DNA of 64,000 nucleotides from Novosphingobium resinovorum (GTDB lineage: Bacteria > Pseudomonadota > Alphaproteobacteria > Sphingomonadales > Sphingomonadaceae): NCBI RefSeq assembly GCF_027922145.1, contig NZ_BSFC01000024.1, forward strand, positions 372,001 through 436,000, in the 5' to 3' direction. Positions within the stretch are counted from its first letter, which is position 1. Every line of letters starts with the position of its first letter. The notes under the pieces are model-generated. The model did no database searches, was not told the DNA's origin, and saw only the letters and a program-made list of their open reading frames with translations. Made by a program: the position numbers and the translations under genes. Below, piece by piece: positions 35,039 to 43,090 of this stretch.

Positions 35039-37828
35039 ATGGCAACCCGCATGCTGATCGATGCGCGCCACCCGGAAGAAACGCGGGTGGCGGTCGTCAA
35101 GGGAAACCGCATTGAAGAGTTCGACTTCGAGTCGACCGAACGCAAGCAGATCAAGGGTAACATCTACCTCGCGAAGGTGACGCGCGTGGAGCCTTCGCTC
35201 CAGGCCGCGTTCGTGGACTTTGGCGGCAACCGCCACGGCTTCCTCGCCTTCAGCGAAATCCACCCGGACTACTACCAGATCCCCAAGGAGGACCGCGAGG
35301 CCCTGCTGGCGGAAGAAGCCGCCCATGCCGAGGAAGAAGCCGCCCTGCGCGCCACCGAAGGTGACGACGAGGACGAAGACGGCGACTACAACGACGATGG
35401 CGGCCTCACCGAGGTCGATACGTCCGAAAAGGACCATGTCGCCACGATCGAGGACGGCGCGGTAGAGAACCCGTTCCACGCCGACGACGACGGCGAGCAT
35501 GAGGGCGAGCACGGCGACGAAGAGTCCGAAGGCAATAACCGTCGCGGCCGTGGCCGTCGCCGCCAGGGTGGCCGTCCCTCGGGCCGCTCGAAGGAAGCCG
35601 ACGACCTGCGCGCCAAGCGCATGGCACTGCGCCGCCGCTACAAGATCCAGGACGTCATCCAGCGCCGCCAGGTGCTGCTGGTCCAGGTCGTCAAGGAAGA
35701 GCGCGGCAACAAGGGCGCGGCTCTCACCACCTACCTCAGCCTCGCGGGCCGCTACTGCGTGCTCATGCCGAATTCGAGCCACGGCGGCGGCATCAGCCGC
35801 AAGATCAGCTCGGCCTCGGACCGCAAGCGCCTGAAGTCGATCATCGCCGAGATGGACCTGCCCCGCTCGATGGGCTGCATCGTCCGCACGGCGGGCCTCC
35901 AGCGCACCAAGACCGAGATCAAGCGCGACTTCGACTACCTCGCCCGTCTGTGGGACGAGCTGCGCGAACAGACAATGCGCTCGGCTGCCCCTGCGCTGAT
36001 CCACTCGGACAGCGACCTCATCAAGCGCGCCATCCGCGACATCTACAACCGCGACATCGAGGAAGTGATCGTCGAGGGCGAGGCCGGCTACCACGCCGCC
36101 AAGGACTTCATGAAGCTCCTGATGCCCAGCCACGGCCGCAAGGTTAAGCCTTACGCCGATCCCGTCCCGCTGTTCCAGCGCTTCGGCGCCGAGGACCAGC
36201 TGACCGCGATGTACGACCCCGTCGTGCAGCTGCGTTCGGGCGGCTACATCGTCATCAACCCGACCGAAGCACTGGTTTCGATCGACATCAACTCGGGCCG
36301 CGCCACCAAGGAGCACGGGATCGAGCAGACGGCGGTTGCCACCAACCTCGAAGCCGCTGCCGAAATCGCCCGCCAGCTGCGCCTGCGCGACATGGCCGGC
36401 CTCGTCGTGATCGACTTCATCGACATGGAGTACGGCTCCAACGTCCGCAAGGTCGAGAAGGCGATGAAGGAAGCGCTCAAGAACGACCGCGCCCGCATTC
36501 AGGTCGGCCGCATTTCCAGCTTCGGCCTGATGGAAATGAGCCGCCAGCGCCTGCGCACCGGCGTTCTCGAAGCGACCACGCGTTCGTGCCCGCACTGCGA
36601 CGGCACCGGCCTCGTCCGCACCGCCAGCTCCGCCGGTCTCTCGGCGCTGCGTCTGATCGAGGACGAAGCGGCCAAGGGCAAGGGCATCGTGGTCTCGCTG
36701 TTCGCCTCCACCGAGGCGGCGGTCTACATGCTCAACGCCAAGCGCACCGACCTCGCCGACATCGAGGAGCGCTACGGCGTCACCGTCGAAGTCATCCCCG
36801 AGGGTGAGAACGAAGGCGCCAAGATGCGCGTCATGTCGTCGGGCCCGCGCAACGAGTTCGTGCCCCGCTTCGAGCCCATCGCCGAGGACGTCGAGGACGA
36901 CTTCGTCGAGGAAGAGTACGAGGACGAAGAGCTGGAAGCCGAAGAGGCTGCCGAGCGCACCGAAGCGTCCGAGGACGGTGAAGGCCGCCGCAGCAAGCGC
37001 CGCAAGCGCCGCCGTGGCCGCAACCGCGATCGCCGCGAGGACGGTGCCGAGACCGCTGAGGTCGAAGCTGCCGACGCTTCGGACGAAGGCGACGACGCCG
37101 AAGACGAAGGCGAGAGCATCGTCGAAGCCGAGGGCACCGAGGCCGAGGGTGACAACACCAACGCACCCAAGAAGCGCCGCCGTCGCGGTGGTCGCCGTCG
37201 TCGCGGTCGTCGCGGTGAAGGTGAGGCCGAGAACGGCGCAGAGGGCGAGGACGCCGTGATCGGCGCTGAAGGTCTCGAACTGGCTGCCGAAGAAGCCGCG
37301 CTGCCGGTCGCCGATGGCGGCATCAGCGCCGAGCCGATCGTCCCGGCCGAACCGGTCGCCGAAGAAGCGCCTGCAAAGCCCAAGCGCACCCGCCGCAAGA
37401 AGGTGGACGTCGAAGCCGAAGCCGTCGTCGAAGCGCCCGAACCGGTCGCCGAGGAAGCGCCGGCAAAGCCCAAGCGTACCCGTCGCAAGAAGGTGGACGT
37501 CGAGGCAGAAGTCGTCGTCGAAGCGCCCGCAGCGCCGGAGCCGGTCGCCGAGGAAACGCCTGCCAAGCCCAAGCGCACCCGTCGCAAGAAAGCGGACGTC
37601 GAGGCAGAAGCTGCCGTGGCTCCGGCTCCCGAGCCGGTCGCCGAGGAAGCTCCGGCAAAGCCCAAGCGCACCCGTCGCAAGAAGGCGGACGTCGAGGCAG
37701 AAGCTGCCGTGGCTCCGGCTCCCGAGCCGGTTGCCGAACCCGAGGTCGCCGCTGAGGCTGCTCCGGCTGACGCGGAAGCCTCTCCGACGCCGCGCCGTGG
37801 CTGGTGGCAGCGCACTTTCGGCGAGTAA
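35039..37828 (+). CDS. rne: Ribonuclease E
   Basis: The protein has 929 residues from the ATG at 35,039, preceded by CGGAGA. The S1 domain starts at about 36 and is split by a very acidic then Arg-rich insertion (about 90-205), usual in alphaproteobacteria. The catalytic DNase-I-like domain has VSIDINSG and VIDFIDMEYG, and the zinc-link is CPHC at about 517-520. The C-terminal third is disordered: Glu/Asp-rich blocks alternate with Arg/Lys blocks, then four 30-residue repeats (about 769-900) carry EPVAEEAPAKPKRTRRKK. It cleaves mRNA and rRNA precursors and scaffolds a degradosome. Confidence 0.95.
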   Translation: MATRMLIDARHPEETRVAVVKGNRIEEFDFESTERKQIKGNIYLAKVTRVEPSLQAAFVDFGGNRHGFLAFSEIHPDYYQIPKEDREALLAEEAAHAEEEAALRATEGDDEDEDGDYNDDGGLTEVDTSEKDHVATIEDGAVENPFHADDDGEHEGEHGDEESEGNNRRGRGRRRQGGRPSGRSKEADDLRAKRMALRRRYKIQDVIQRRQVLLVQVVKEERGNKGAALTTYLSLAGRYCVLMPNSSHGGGISRKISSASDRKRLKSIIAEMDLPRSMGCIVRTAGLQRTKTEIKRDFDYLARLWDELREQTMRSAAPALIHSDSDLIKRAIRDIYNRDIEEVIVEGEAGYHAAKDFMKLLMPSHGRKVKPYADPVPLFQRFGAEDQLTAMYDPVVQLRSGGYIVINPTEALVSIDINSGRATKEHGIEQTAVATNLEAAAEIARQLRLRDMAGLVVIDFIDMEYGSNVRKVEKAMKEALKNDRARIQVGRISSFGLMEMSRQRLRTGVLEATTRSCPHCDGTGLVRTASSAGLSALRLIEDEAAKGKGIVVSLFASTEAAVYMLNAKRTDLADIEERYGVTVEVIPEGENEGAKMRVMSSGPRNEFVPRFEPIAEDVEDDFVEEEYEDEELEAEEAAERTEASEDGEGRRSKRRKRRRGRNRDRREDGAETAEVEAADASDEGDDAEDEGESIVEAEGTEAEGDNTNAPKKRRRRGGRRRRGRRGEGEAENGAEGEDAVIGAEGLELAAEEAALPVADGGISAEPIVPAEPVAEEAPAKPKRTRRKKVDVEAEAVVEAPEPVAEEAPAKPKRTRRKKVDVEAEVVVEAPAAPEPVAEETPAKPKRTRRKKADVEAEAAVAPAPEPVAEEAPAKPKRTRRKKADVEAEAAVAPAPEPVAEPEVAAEAAPADAEASPTPRRGWWQRTFGE
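37345..37750 (+). repeat. Tandem coding repeat in the RNase E tail
   Basis: Four units of about 93 bases encode EPVAEEAPAKPKRTRRKK followed by VDVEAE or ADVEAE and an Ala/Val/Pro spacer, plus a truncated fifth. The third and fourth units are almost identical at the DNA level (GCGGACGTCGAGGCAGAAGC shared), which points to recent duplication. Confidence 0.85.
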
Positions 37829-37852
37829 TCGCTAAAAGTCTGAAAACGCAGG

Positions 37853-37891
37853 CGCCGCGCGCGATCCCACGGGGTCACGCGCGGCGTCTTT
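37853..37891 (+). terminator. Terminator of rne
   Basis: A 9-bp stem CGCCGCGCG / CGCGCGGCG (37,853-37,861 with 37,878-37,886) continues inwards as GATCCC/GGGGTC and is followed by TCTTTG. It lies 25 bases after the rne stop. Confidence 0.65.
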
Positions 37892-37917
37892 GCGTTCAGG
37901 GCAGATTCCCCTGTTTC

Positions 37918-37992
37918 GTCATTGCGAGCGCAGCGAAGCAATCCAGGGCGGTTTACGCGGCCGTGGATTGCTTCGCTGCACTCGCAATGACG
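37918..37992. repeat. REP-like inverted repeat pair (family A)
   Basis: CGTCATTGCGAGCGCAGCGA, continuing to 37,946, recurs inverted at 37,964-37,992. The two arms are nearly perfectly complementary and match the pair at 12,468-12,543. Confidence 0.85.
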
Positions 37993-38148
37993 TCACTTTG
38001 GGAGGTCCGAACCCACCCTGCCCTATGACATGTCGGAGTGGCTGTCGGTCCCCGCCGAAACCTACAGTGCCCGCATAAAGAACAAGCGGCGCAGGCGGTC
38101 TTCCGCCGATCCTGTCGTCCGCGAACGGCCTGTTGGGAGACGGACTGG

Positions 38149-39801
38149 ATGACACAAGACGCGAATTGGGATCTCGAGGCCGACGTCGTCGTGCTCGGAT
38201 CGGGCGGCGCGGCCATGACCGCAGCGATCGCCGCGCATGATTTCGGCGCGAAGGACGTGGTGATCCTCGAGAAGACCGGCATGGTCGGCGGCACCACCGC
38301 GATGTCGGGCGGCATGCTGTGGATTCCGGGCAACCACCACCAGCTCGAAGCAGGGATCACCGAAGACGACGAAGATGTCGTCGCCTATCTCGACTCGCTG
38401 GCACCCGGCGCGCTCGATCCCGATACGCTCATGGCCTTCATGGAAACCGGGCCGGAGATGATCCGCTATCTCGCGGACAAGACGCCGGTTCGCTTCCACG
38501 CCTATGCCGATTTCCCCGATTACCAGCCCTATATGCCCGGCGCCAAGCCCGACGGCGGCCGCTCGCTCGACAACGATGCCTTCTCGTTCGAACGGCTCGG
38601 CAAATGGGCGACCCGCGTGAACCCGACCAAGATGGCCTACCCGGTGCGCGGCAGCCTGATGGAAGCGATCAACGGCACGCTGGACGAAGCGACGCTCGCC
38701 GAGCGCGAGGCAGGCGATTATCGCGGTCTGGGTCAGGCATTGGCGGGATCGCTGTTCCTCGCGGTGATCGATCGCGGCATTCCCGTCGAGTTCGAAAAGC
38801 GCGCCCGCAAGCTCGTGAAGGACGGCGATCGGGTGATCGGCGTCGTCGCCGAGGATGCGGGTGGCCGCGACTACCGCGTGCGCGCCCGGCGCGGCGTCGT
38901 CATCGCCACCGGCGGTTTCGAGTGGAACGAGACGCTGGTGAAGACCTTCCTGCGCGGCCCCCTCACCGGCCCCGTCAGCGTGCCCGAGAACGAGGGCGAC
39001 GGGTTGCTCATGGCGATCGAGGCGGGCGCCCAGCTCGGCAACATGCAGCACGCCTTCTGGCAGCAGAGCGTACTGGAATTCCAGCCCCAGCACCGCGCCG
39101 CCAAGCCGAACTACCTGCTCGGTTCGGACGAACGCGCGCGCCCCGGCGCGATCCTCGTCAACCGTGCGGGCAAGCGCTTCGTGAACGAGGCGGCCAATTA
39201 CAACGCCATGGGCAAGGCGCTCCACGCCTTCGATGCAGGTACGCACGCCTACGCCAACCTGCCGTACTGGCTGATCATCGACCAGCGCTATCGCAGCAAG
39301 TACCAGACCTTCAACACGCCCCCGGGCGGTCCCGTGCCCTCGTTCATGATGCAGGCCGACACGCTGGAGGAACTCGCCGAAAAGGCCGGGATCGATCCGC
39401 AGGGGCTCGCGGCGACGGTGACGCGCTTCAACGATCTGGTCCGCAAGGGCCACGACGACGACTTCAACCGCGGCGACAACACCTACGACAACTTCTACAT
39501 GTGGGGCGATGCGGAGTTCGAACCGCCTTACCGCACGCTCGGCGTGATCGATCAGGGGCCATTCTTCGCGGTGAAGATGGAAGCCGGGGCGCTCGGCACC
39601 GCCGGTGGTCCGAAGACCAACGCCGATGCGCAGGTCCTCGACTGGAGCGGCAATCCGATACAGGGCCTCTACGCGGCGGGCAACGTCATGTCGGCGGTGC
39701 TGGGCGAGGCCTACGGAGGCGCAGGCGGCACGCTCGGTCCGGGCATGACCTTCGGCTACATCGCCGGAAAGCACCTCGGCACGCATCTGCCGAACTACTG
39801 A
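38149..39801 (+). CDS. FAD-dependent oxidoreductase, KstD/fumarate-reductase-like
   Basis: The protein has 550 residues from the ATG at 38,149, with GGGAGA about 9 bases upstream. The N-terminus has VVVLGSGGAAMTAAIAA and MVGGTTAMSGGMLWIPGN; the C-terminus has GLYAAGNVMSAVLG, then YGGAGGTLGPGMTFGY. It is a paralogue-type relative of the 20,712-22,403 product, with the same GGTTAxSGG and GPxMTFG elements. It likely dehydrogenates or reduces a cyclic ketone; the substrate is unknown. It sits between rne and sdhB, flanked by a repeat pair and a repeat array, as if inserted there. Confidence 0.82.
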   Translation: MTQDANWDLEADVVVLGSGGAAMTAAIAAHDFGAKDVVILEKTGMVGGTTAMSGGMLWIPGNHHQLEAGITEDDEDVVAYLDSLAPGALDPDTLMAFMETGPEMIRYLADKTPVRFHAYADFPDYQPYMPGAKPDGGRSLDNDAFSFERLGKWATRVNPTKMAYPVRGSLMEAINGTLDEATLAEREAGDYRGLGQALAGSLFLAVIDRGIPVEFEKRARKLVKDGDRVIGVVAEDAGGRDYRVRARRGVVIATGGFEWNETLVKTFLRGPLTGPVSVPENEGDGLLMAIEAGAQLGNMQHAFWQQSVLEFQPQHRAAKPNYLLGSDERARPGAILVNRAGKRFVNEAANYNAMGKALHAFDAGTHAYANLPYWLIIDQRYRSKYQTFNTPPGGPVPSFMMQADTLEELAEKAGIDPQGLAATVTRFNDLVRKGHDDDFNRGDNTYDNFYMWGDAEFEPPYRTLGVIDQGPFFAVKMEAGALGTAGGPKTNADAQVLDWSGNPIQGLYAAGNVMSAVLGEAYGGAGGTLGPGMTFGYIAGKHLGTHLPNY

Positions 39802-40306
39802 CCGCAGCTTTCCTACAGGGACATGGGCGGAGTATTTTTCCGGCCATGTCCTCTTGCGTTCTCACTCTTTTGTTTTCGATCCGAGGCACCGTGTTCCGGC
39901 TCGCGGCTTTCCGTCGCAAGGTGACAGGTCCGGCCCGCAAGGTGACACCCCGGGATCGTAAAGTGACACCCAAGGTGACACATCGGCGCCGCAAGGTTAC
40001 ACACAAGGTAACACATTCCAGCACAGGAATGGCGGATTTTCGTGGGATGGCAGCGGCCAGACCGCGCAAAGTGACACCTTTTCCCTCTGGACCGTGTAAA
40101 CCGTGTAAACCTCGACGCCCGCGACTTTCGCAACGGCACTTGCGCGCCATGCGCCCGCAAGGCCCGCTGCAGCGCCGATATCGGTGCATTTCCCGATATT
40201 CCACCGCTCACCTCTCCATAGTCACCTCTTGCCCTATGCGGACGAATCGCTAGAGGGGGACCACAAAGCGGTTCATGCCGCACTGCAAGATCACGGGGAT
40301 TCTACC
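39802..40306. other. 505-base region upstream of sdhB with a repeat array
   Basis: No confident gene is present. The middle is a phased array of CAAGGTGACA-like motifs (39,917-40,076) and a CCGTGTAAA direct repeat near 40,090. Open frames cross the array on both strands (for example 39,846-40,253 plus, with repeated Arg-Lys-Val-Thr), but their codons are unlike the neighbours. The sdhB promoter should lie near 40,200-40,300. Confidence 0.5.
39917..40110. repeat. Phased array of CAAGGTGACA-type repeats
   Basis: Seven copies of (C/T)AA(G/A)GT(G/T/A)ACA begin at 39,917, 39,938, 39,959, 39,971, 39,992, 40,004 and 40,067. Intervals are 21, 21, 12, 21, 12 and 63 bases, all multiples of three. Most copies are preceded by CGC or followed by C. 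Two CCGTGTAAA copies follow at about 40,090-40,110. Confidence 0.8.
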
Positions 40307-41089
40307 ATGGCGACCTTCACCCTCCCGGCGAACAGCAAGATCAGCAAGCGCGGCAACGTGCACAAGGCTGAGGGCGCCACCAAGGTCAAGAAGTTCACCG
40401 TCTACCGCTACGACCCGGACTCGGGCGAAAACCCGCGCTACGACCAGTTCGAGATCGACCTCGATGCGTGCGGTCCGATGGTCCTTGACGCGATCATCAA
40501 GATCAAGAACGAGATCGACCCCTCGCTGACGTTCCGCCGCTCGTGCCGCGAAGGCATCTGCGGTTCGTGCGCGATGAACATGAACGGCAAGAACGGCCTC
40601 GCCTGCACCACCGCGATCGAGGACCTGAAGGGTGACATCCGCATCACTCCGCTGCCGCACATGGACGTGATCAAGGACCTCGTGCCCGACTTCACGCACT
40701 TCTACGCGCAGTACGCCTCGATCCGTCCCTGGCTGCAGACCGTCTCAACCACCCCGTCGGGCAAGGAGCGCCTGCAGAGCCCCGAACAGCGCGAGAAGCT
40801 GGACGGCCTCTATGAGTGCATTTTGTGCGCGTGCTGCTCGACCTCGTGCCCGAGCTACTGGTGGAACTCCGACAAGTTCCTCGGCCCGGCGATCCTGCTG
40901 CAGGCCTACCGCTGGCTGGCCGACAGCCGCGACGAGATGACCGGCGAGCGCCTTGACGAGCTGGAAGATCCCTTCCGCCTCTACCGCTGCCACACCATCA
41001 TGAACTGCGCGAACGTGTGCCCCAAGGGCCTCTCTCCCGCGCGCGCCATCGCCGAAATCAAGAAGATGCAGGCCGAGCGACAGGTCTGA
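40307..41089 (+). CDS. sdhB: Succinate dehydrogenase iron-sulfur subunit
   Basis: The protein has 260 residues with all three cluster motifs: [2Fe-2S] Cys80, 85, 88, 100; [4Fe-4S] Cys171, 174, 177 with Cys181; [3Fe-4S] Cys228, 234, 238 in the expected shared pattern. It passes electrons from SdhA flavin to quinone at the inner membrane. The start is the ATG at 40,307 with GGGG upstream. No sdhA, sdhC or sdhD is in the window: upstream lies a repeat array and an unrelated flavoprotein. Hotdog thioesterase and zapE genes follow. Confidence 0.96.
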   Translation: MATFTLPANSKISKRGNVHKAEGATKVKKFTVYRYDPDSGENPRYDQFEIDLDACGPMVLDAIIKIKNEIDPSLTFRRSCREGICGSCAMNMNGKNGLACTTAIEDLKGDIRITPLPHMDVIKDLVPDFTHFYAQYASIRPWLQTVSTTPSGKERLQSPEQREKLDGLYECILCACCSTSCPSYWWNSDKFLGPAILLQAYRWLADSRDEMTGERLDELEDPFRLYRCHTIMNCANVCPKGLSPARAIAEIKKMQAERQV

Positions 41090-41118
41090 CAGGACAGGTC
41101 TGATCGGGCTGCGTCGCC

Positions 41119-41577
41119 GTGGTGCAGAATGCATTCGTCCATGAGCCGGACCCGGAGTTTCCGGGCTGGCACACATGGGAACTGAACGAGGGACCTCGGT
41201 TCAACTCCCATGGGCTGGGCCGGATGATCGTCCGCCCCGAAGGCCCGCGGAGCGCGTGCTTGCGACTGCTTGAAGTCGACGAGCGGCACAGCAACATCCT
41301 CGATGCGATCCACGGCGGCGTCACCCTGGCGATGATCGACGTGGGCATGTTCGCCGCCGCCTGCCTTATCGTCGGCCCGGCGATGATCGGCGGCGTGACG
41401 CTGGAACTGACCAACCAGTTCATCGGCGCCGGCCGCATCGGCGAGCCGCTCGACGTCGTGTCCGAAGTGATGAAAGAAACCGGTCGCCTCGCATTTATGC
41501 GCGGCACCGTGCAGCAGGGCGACCATCTCGTCGCCAGCTTCATGGGTACCTTGCGCAAGCCGGGCGCGCCACGATGA
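41119..41577 (+). CDS. PaaI-type hotdog-fold thioesterase
   Basis: The 152-residue hotdog protein has HGGVTLAMIDVGMFAAA, with the HGGxxxxxxD signature of PaaI-type acyl-CoA thioesterases, and GGVTLELTNQFIGAGRIGE. It would hydrolyse a small or aromatic acyl-CoA. The start is one of two adjacent GTG codons (41,119 or 41,122) with only a weak ribosome site. Its last codons overlap the zapE start by 4 bases, so the two are translationally coupled; sdhB ends 30 bases upstream. Confidence 0.85.
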   Translation: MVQNAFVHEPDPEFPGWHTWELNEGPRFNSHGLGRMIVRPEGPRSACLRLLEVDERHSNILDAIHGGVTLAMIDVGMFAAACLIVGPAMIGGVTLELTNQFIGAGRIGEPLDVVSEVMKETGRLAFMRGTVQQGDHLVASFMGTLRKPGAPR

Positions 41578-42689
41578 GCGCGATGCTCGAACGCTACGAG
41601 GCGCTGGTCGCGACCGGCGAACTGCGCTCCGATCCGGAGCAGGCAGCGGCCGCCGAGCGACTGAGCCGTTTGCAACGCGAATTCTACAAGTCGTCGTCCT
41701 CGACCGGTCTTTTCGGCAAGCTGCTGGGCAAGAAGGCCGTCACGCCACGCGGCGTCTACATGTGGGGCGGTGTCGGACGCGGCAAGTCGATGCTAATGGA
41801 CCTGTTCGTCCAGACGCTCGACATTCCCGGCAAGCGCCGCGTGCACTTCCACGCCTTCATGCTGGAAGTCCATGCGCTCCTGCGCGACGAGCGCAAGAAG
41901 GAAACCGGCGACCCGATCCCGCCGGTCGCCGCCGCCATTGCTAGAAACGTGCGTTGCCTCGCCTTCGACGAGATGGTGGTCAACAACTCGGCCGATGCGA
42001 TGATCATGAGCCGGCTCTTCACGTACCTGATCGCCAACGAAGGCGTGACGATCGTAACGACGTCGAACCGCGCGCCCTCCGAGCTCTACAAGGACGGTCT
42101 CAACCGCGAGCATTTCCTGCCGTTCATCGGACTGATCGAGCAGGAACTCGACGTCCTAACCCTGAACGGCCCGACGGACTATCGCATGCAGCGCCTCGGT
42201 GGCATGGCGACCTGGCACGAACCGCTCGGAGAACCTTCGACGGAAGCTGCGCGAGAGGCGTTCTACCGTCTCACCGACTACCCCCCCGAAGACAGCGAAC
42301 ATGTTCCGTCGGCGGATATCGACGTCGGCGGCGGCCGGATGCTTCACGTCCCGAAGAGCCTCAAGGGCGTCGGCGTGTTCAGCTTCAAGCGGCTCTGCGG
42401 GGAGGCTCGCGGTGCGGCGGACTACCTCGCGATCGCCCGCGCCTATCACACGGTGATCCTCGTCGGCATTCCGAAGATGGGGCCGGACCGTCGAAATGAG
42501 GCGGCACGCTTCGTGACGCTTATAGACGCACTTTACGAAAACAAGGTCAAGCTGATTGCAGCTGCTGATGCAGCTCCTGAGGATTTGTATGAATCCGGGA
42601 CTGGACGGTTCGAATTCGACCGCACGATCAGCCGCCTTAATGAAATGCAGAGCGCAGATTACCTCGCACTCGGCCACGGCGAAGGCTAA
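41574..42689 (+). CDS. zapE: Cell division ATPase ZapE (AFG1-like)
   Basis: The 371-residue AFG1/ZapE-family P-loop ATPase has YMWGGVGRGKSMLMD (Walker A at about 65-72), CLAFDEMVV (Walker B) and a sensor segment VTIVTTSNRAPSELYKDGLNR. In bacteria it associates with the Z-ring under stress; the mitochondrial homologue handles respiratory proteins. It is coupled to the thioesterase gene and follows sdhB, a common alphaproteobacterial neighbourhood with TCA-cycle genes. Confidence 0.93.
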   Translation: MSAMLERYEALVATGELRSDPEQAAAAERLSRLQREFYKSSSSTGLFGKLLGKKAVTPRGVYMWGGVGRGKSMLMDLFVQTLDIPGKRRVHFHAFMLEVHALLRDERKKETGDPIPPVAAAIARNVRCLAFDEMVVNNSADAMIMSRLFTYLIANEGVTIVTTSNRAPSELYKDGLNREHFLPFIGLIEQELDVLTLNGPTDYRMQRLGGMATWHEPLGEPSTEAAREAFYRLTDYPPEDSEHVPSADIDVGGGRMLHVPKSLKGVGVFSFKRLCGEARGAADYLAIARAYHTVILVGIPKMGPDRRNEAARFVTLIDALYENKVKLIAAADAAPEDLYESGTGRFEFDRTISRLNEMQSADYLALGHGEG

Positions 42690-42767
42690 ACTTCGTTAAC
42701 AAGTCCCGAATCGGGATGCGCTTCGTTATGCCGAAGCCGCATAATTTTGCGCGGCATCGTCCGATAT

Positions 42768-42789
42768 ATTAGTTGGTTAACCAACTAAT
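42768..42789. repeat. 22-bp perfect palindrome
   Basis: The sequence ATTAGTTGGTT and its exact reverse complement AACCAACTAAT are joined without a spacer. It lies 79 bases after the zapE stop. Its length and perfection make chance unlikely; it could be a protein-binding site or the base of a cruciform. A related AGTTAGTTAAC occurs near 43,068. Confidence 0.7.
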
Positions 42790-42863
42790 GGCGGCGGTTT
42801 GCATGCACATCTGGCGCTATTACTCATTCCCATTTGCACAAACATATGCAGTAGATAAAGAAA

Positions 42864-42909
42864 AAGCGCTTTCCAAAAGACAGGAGTTCTTCTGGAAAGC
42901 GCTTCTTTT
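42864..42909. terminator. Bidirectional Rho-independent terminator
   Basis: A perfect 12-bp stem AAGCGCTTTCCA (42,864-42,875) / TGGAAAGCGCTT (42,893-42,904), with a 17-base loop, is flanked by AAAGAAA on the left and CTTTTTATT on the right. Both strands therefore read stem then U-run. It ends zapE transcripts from one side and the CHASE2-EAL/micropeptide transcripts from the other. Confidence 0.85.
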
Positions 42910-42962
42910 TATTCGCAGTGATCCGAGTCAATTATCTCGGACTAGTGCAACGGAAATCTCTA

Positions 42963-43055
42963 TTAGAGACCGCCGCCCCACCAACCACCGCCCCAGATGT
43001 CCTTGTTCATCTTCATTCCCCATGTGAACGACCGCATTGCTACGGTCGAACTCAT
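42963..43055 (-). CDS. Candidate Gly/Trp-rich micropeptide (unrecognised)
   Basis: The frame from ATG 43,055 gives 30 residues. The best supported start is the ATG at 43,010, with GGGGA 6 bases upstream, giving the 15-residue peptide MNKDIWGGGWWGGGL. Codons of this part (AAC, AAG, GAC, ATC, GGC, GGT, CTC) match the genome's usage although the region around is AT-rich. The frame ends about 60 bases before a strong terminator. It lies 35 bases after the stop of the CHASE2-EAL gene on the same strand. I do not recognise the peptide and assign no function; it could be spurious. Confidence 0.4.
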   Translation of the reverse strand: MSSTVAMRSFTWGMKMNKDIWGGGWWGGGL

Positions 43056-43090
43056 GGATAATAGTTAGTTAACGAGTCATCAAGGAATTT

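Larger units (their letters stand above)
37829..38148. other. Intergenic region: terminator and REP-like pair
   Basis: The 320 bases between rne and the next flavoprotein contain the rne terminator (37,853-37,891) and a family A repeat pair (37,918-37,992). The remaining 150 bases should hold the promoter of the flavoprotein gene; I see no clear sites. Confidence 0.5.
42690..43090. other. AT-rich 401-base region between convergent genes, dense in structured motifs
   Basis: This gap is clearly richer in A/T than its surroundings. From left to right it holds a TCCCGAATCGGGA dyad (42,704-42,716), a 22-bp perfect palindrome (42,768-42,789), a strong bidirectional terminator (42,864-42,909), and a short GC-rich open frame on the minus strand that encodes a Gly/Trp peptide (42,963-43,055). 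Confidence 0.7.

Noticed and set aside
38062..39786. 574-codon minus-strand open frame
   Set aside because: Antisense to the KstD-like gene with intact FAD motifs.
39917..40110. CRISPR array
   Set aside because: Repeats are only about 10 bases with 2-11 base spacers, degenerate, and there are no cas genes.
39846..40253. 135-codon plus-strand frame through the repeat array as a gene
   Set aside because: Rare codons such as ACA dominate, there is no ribosome site, and minus-strand frames are equally open; kept as a repeat only.
42864..43055. Trp-rich leader peptide followed by a terminator, like a trp attenuator
   Set aside because: No biosynthetic gene follows in the same direction; the next gene (zapE) is convergent, so attenuation has no target.
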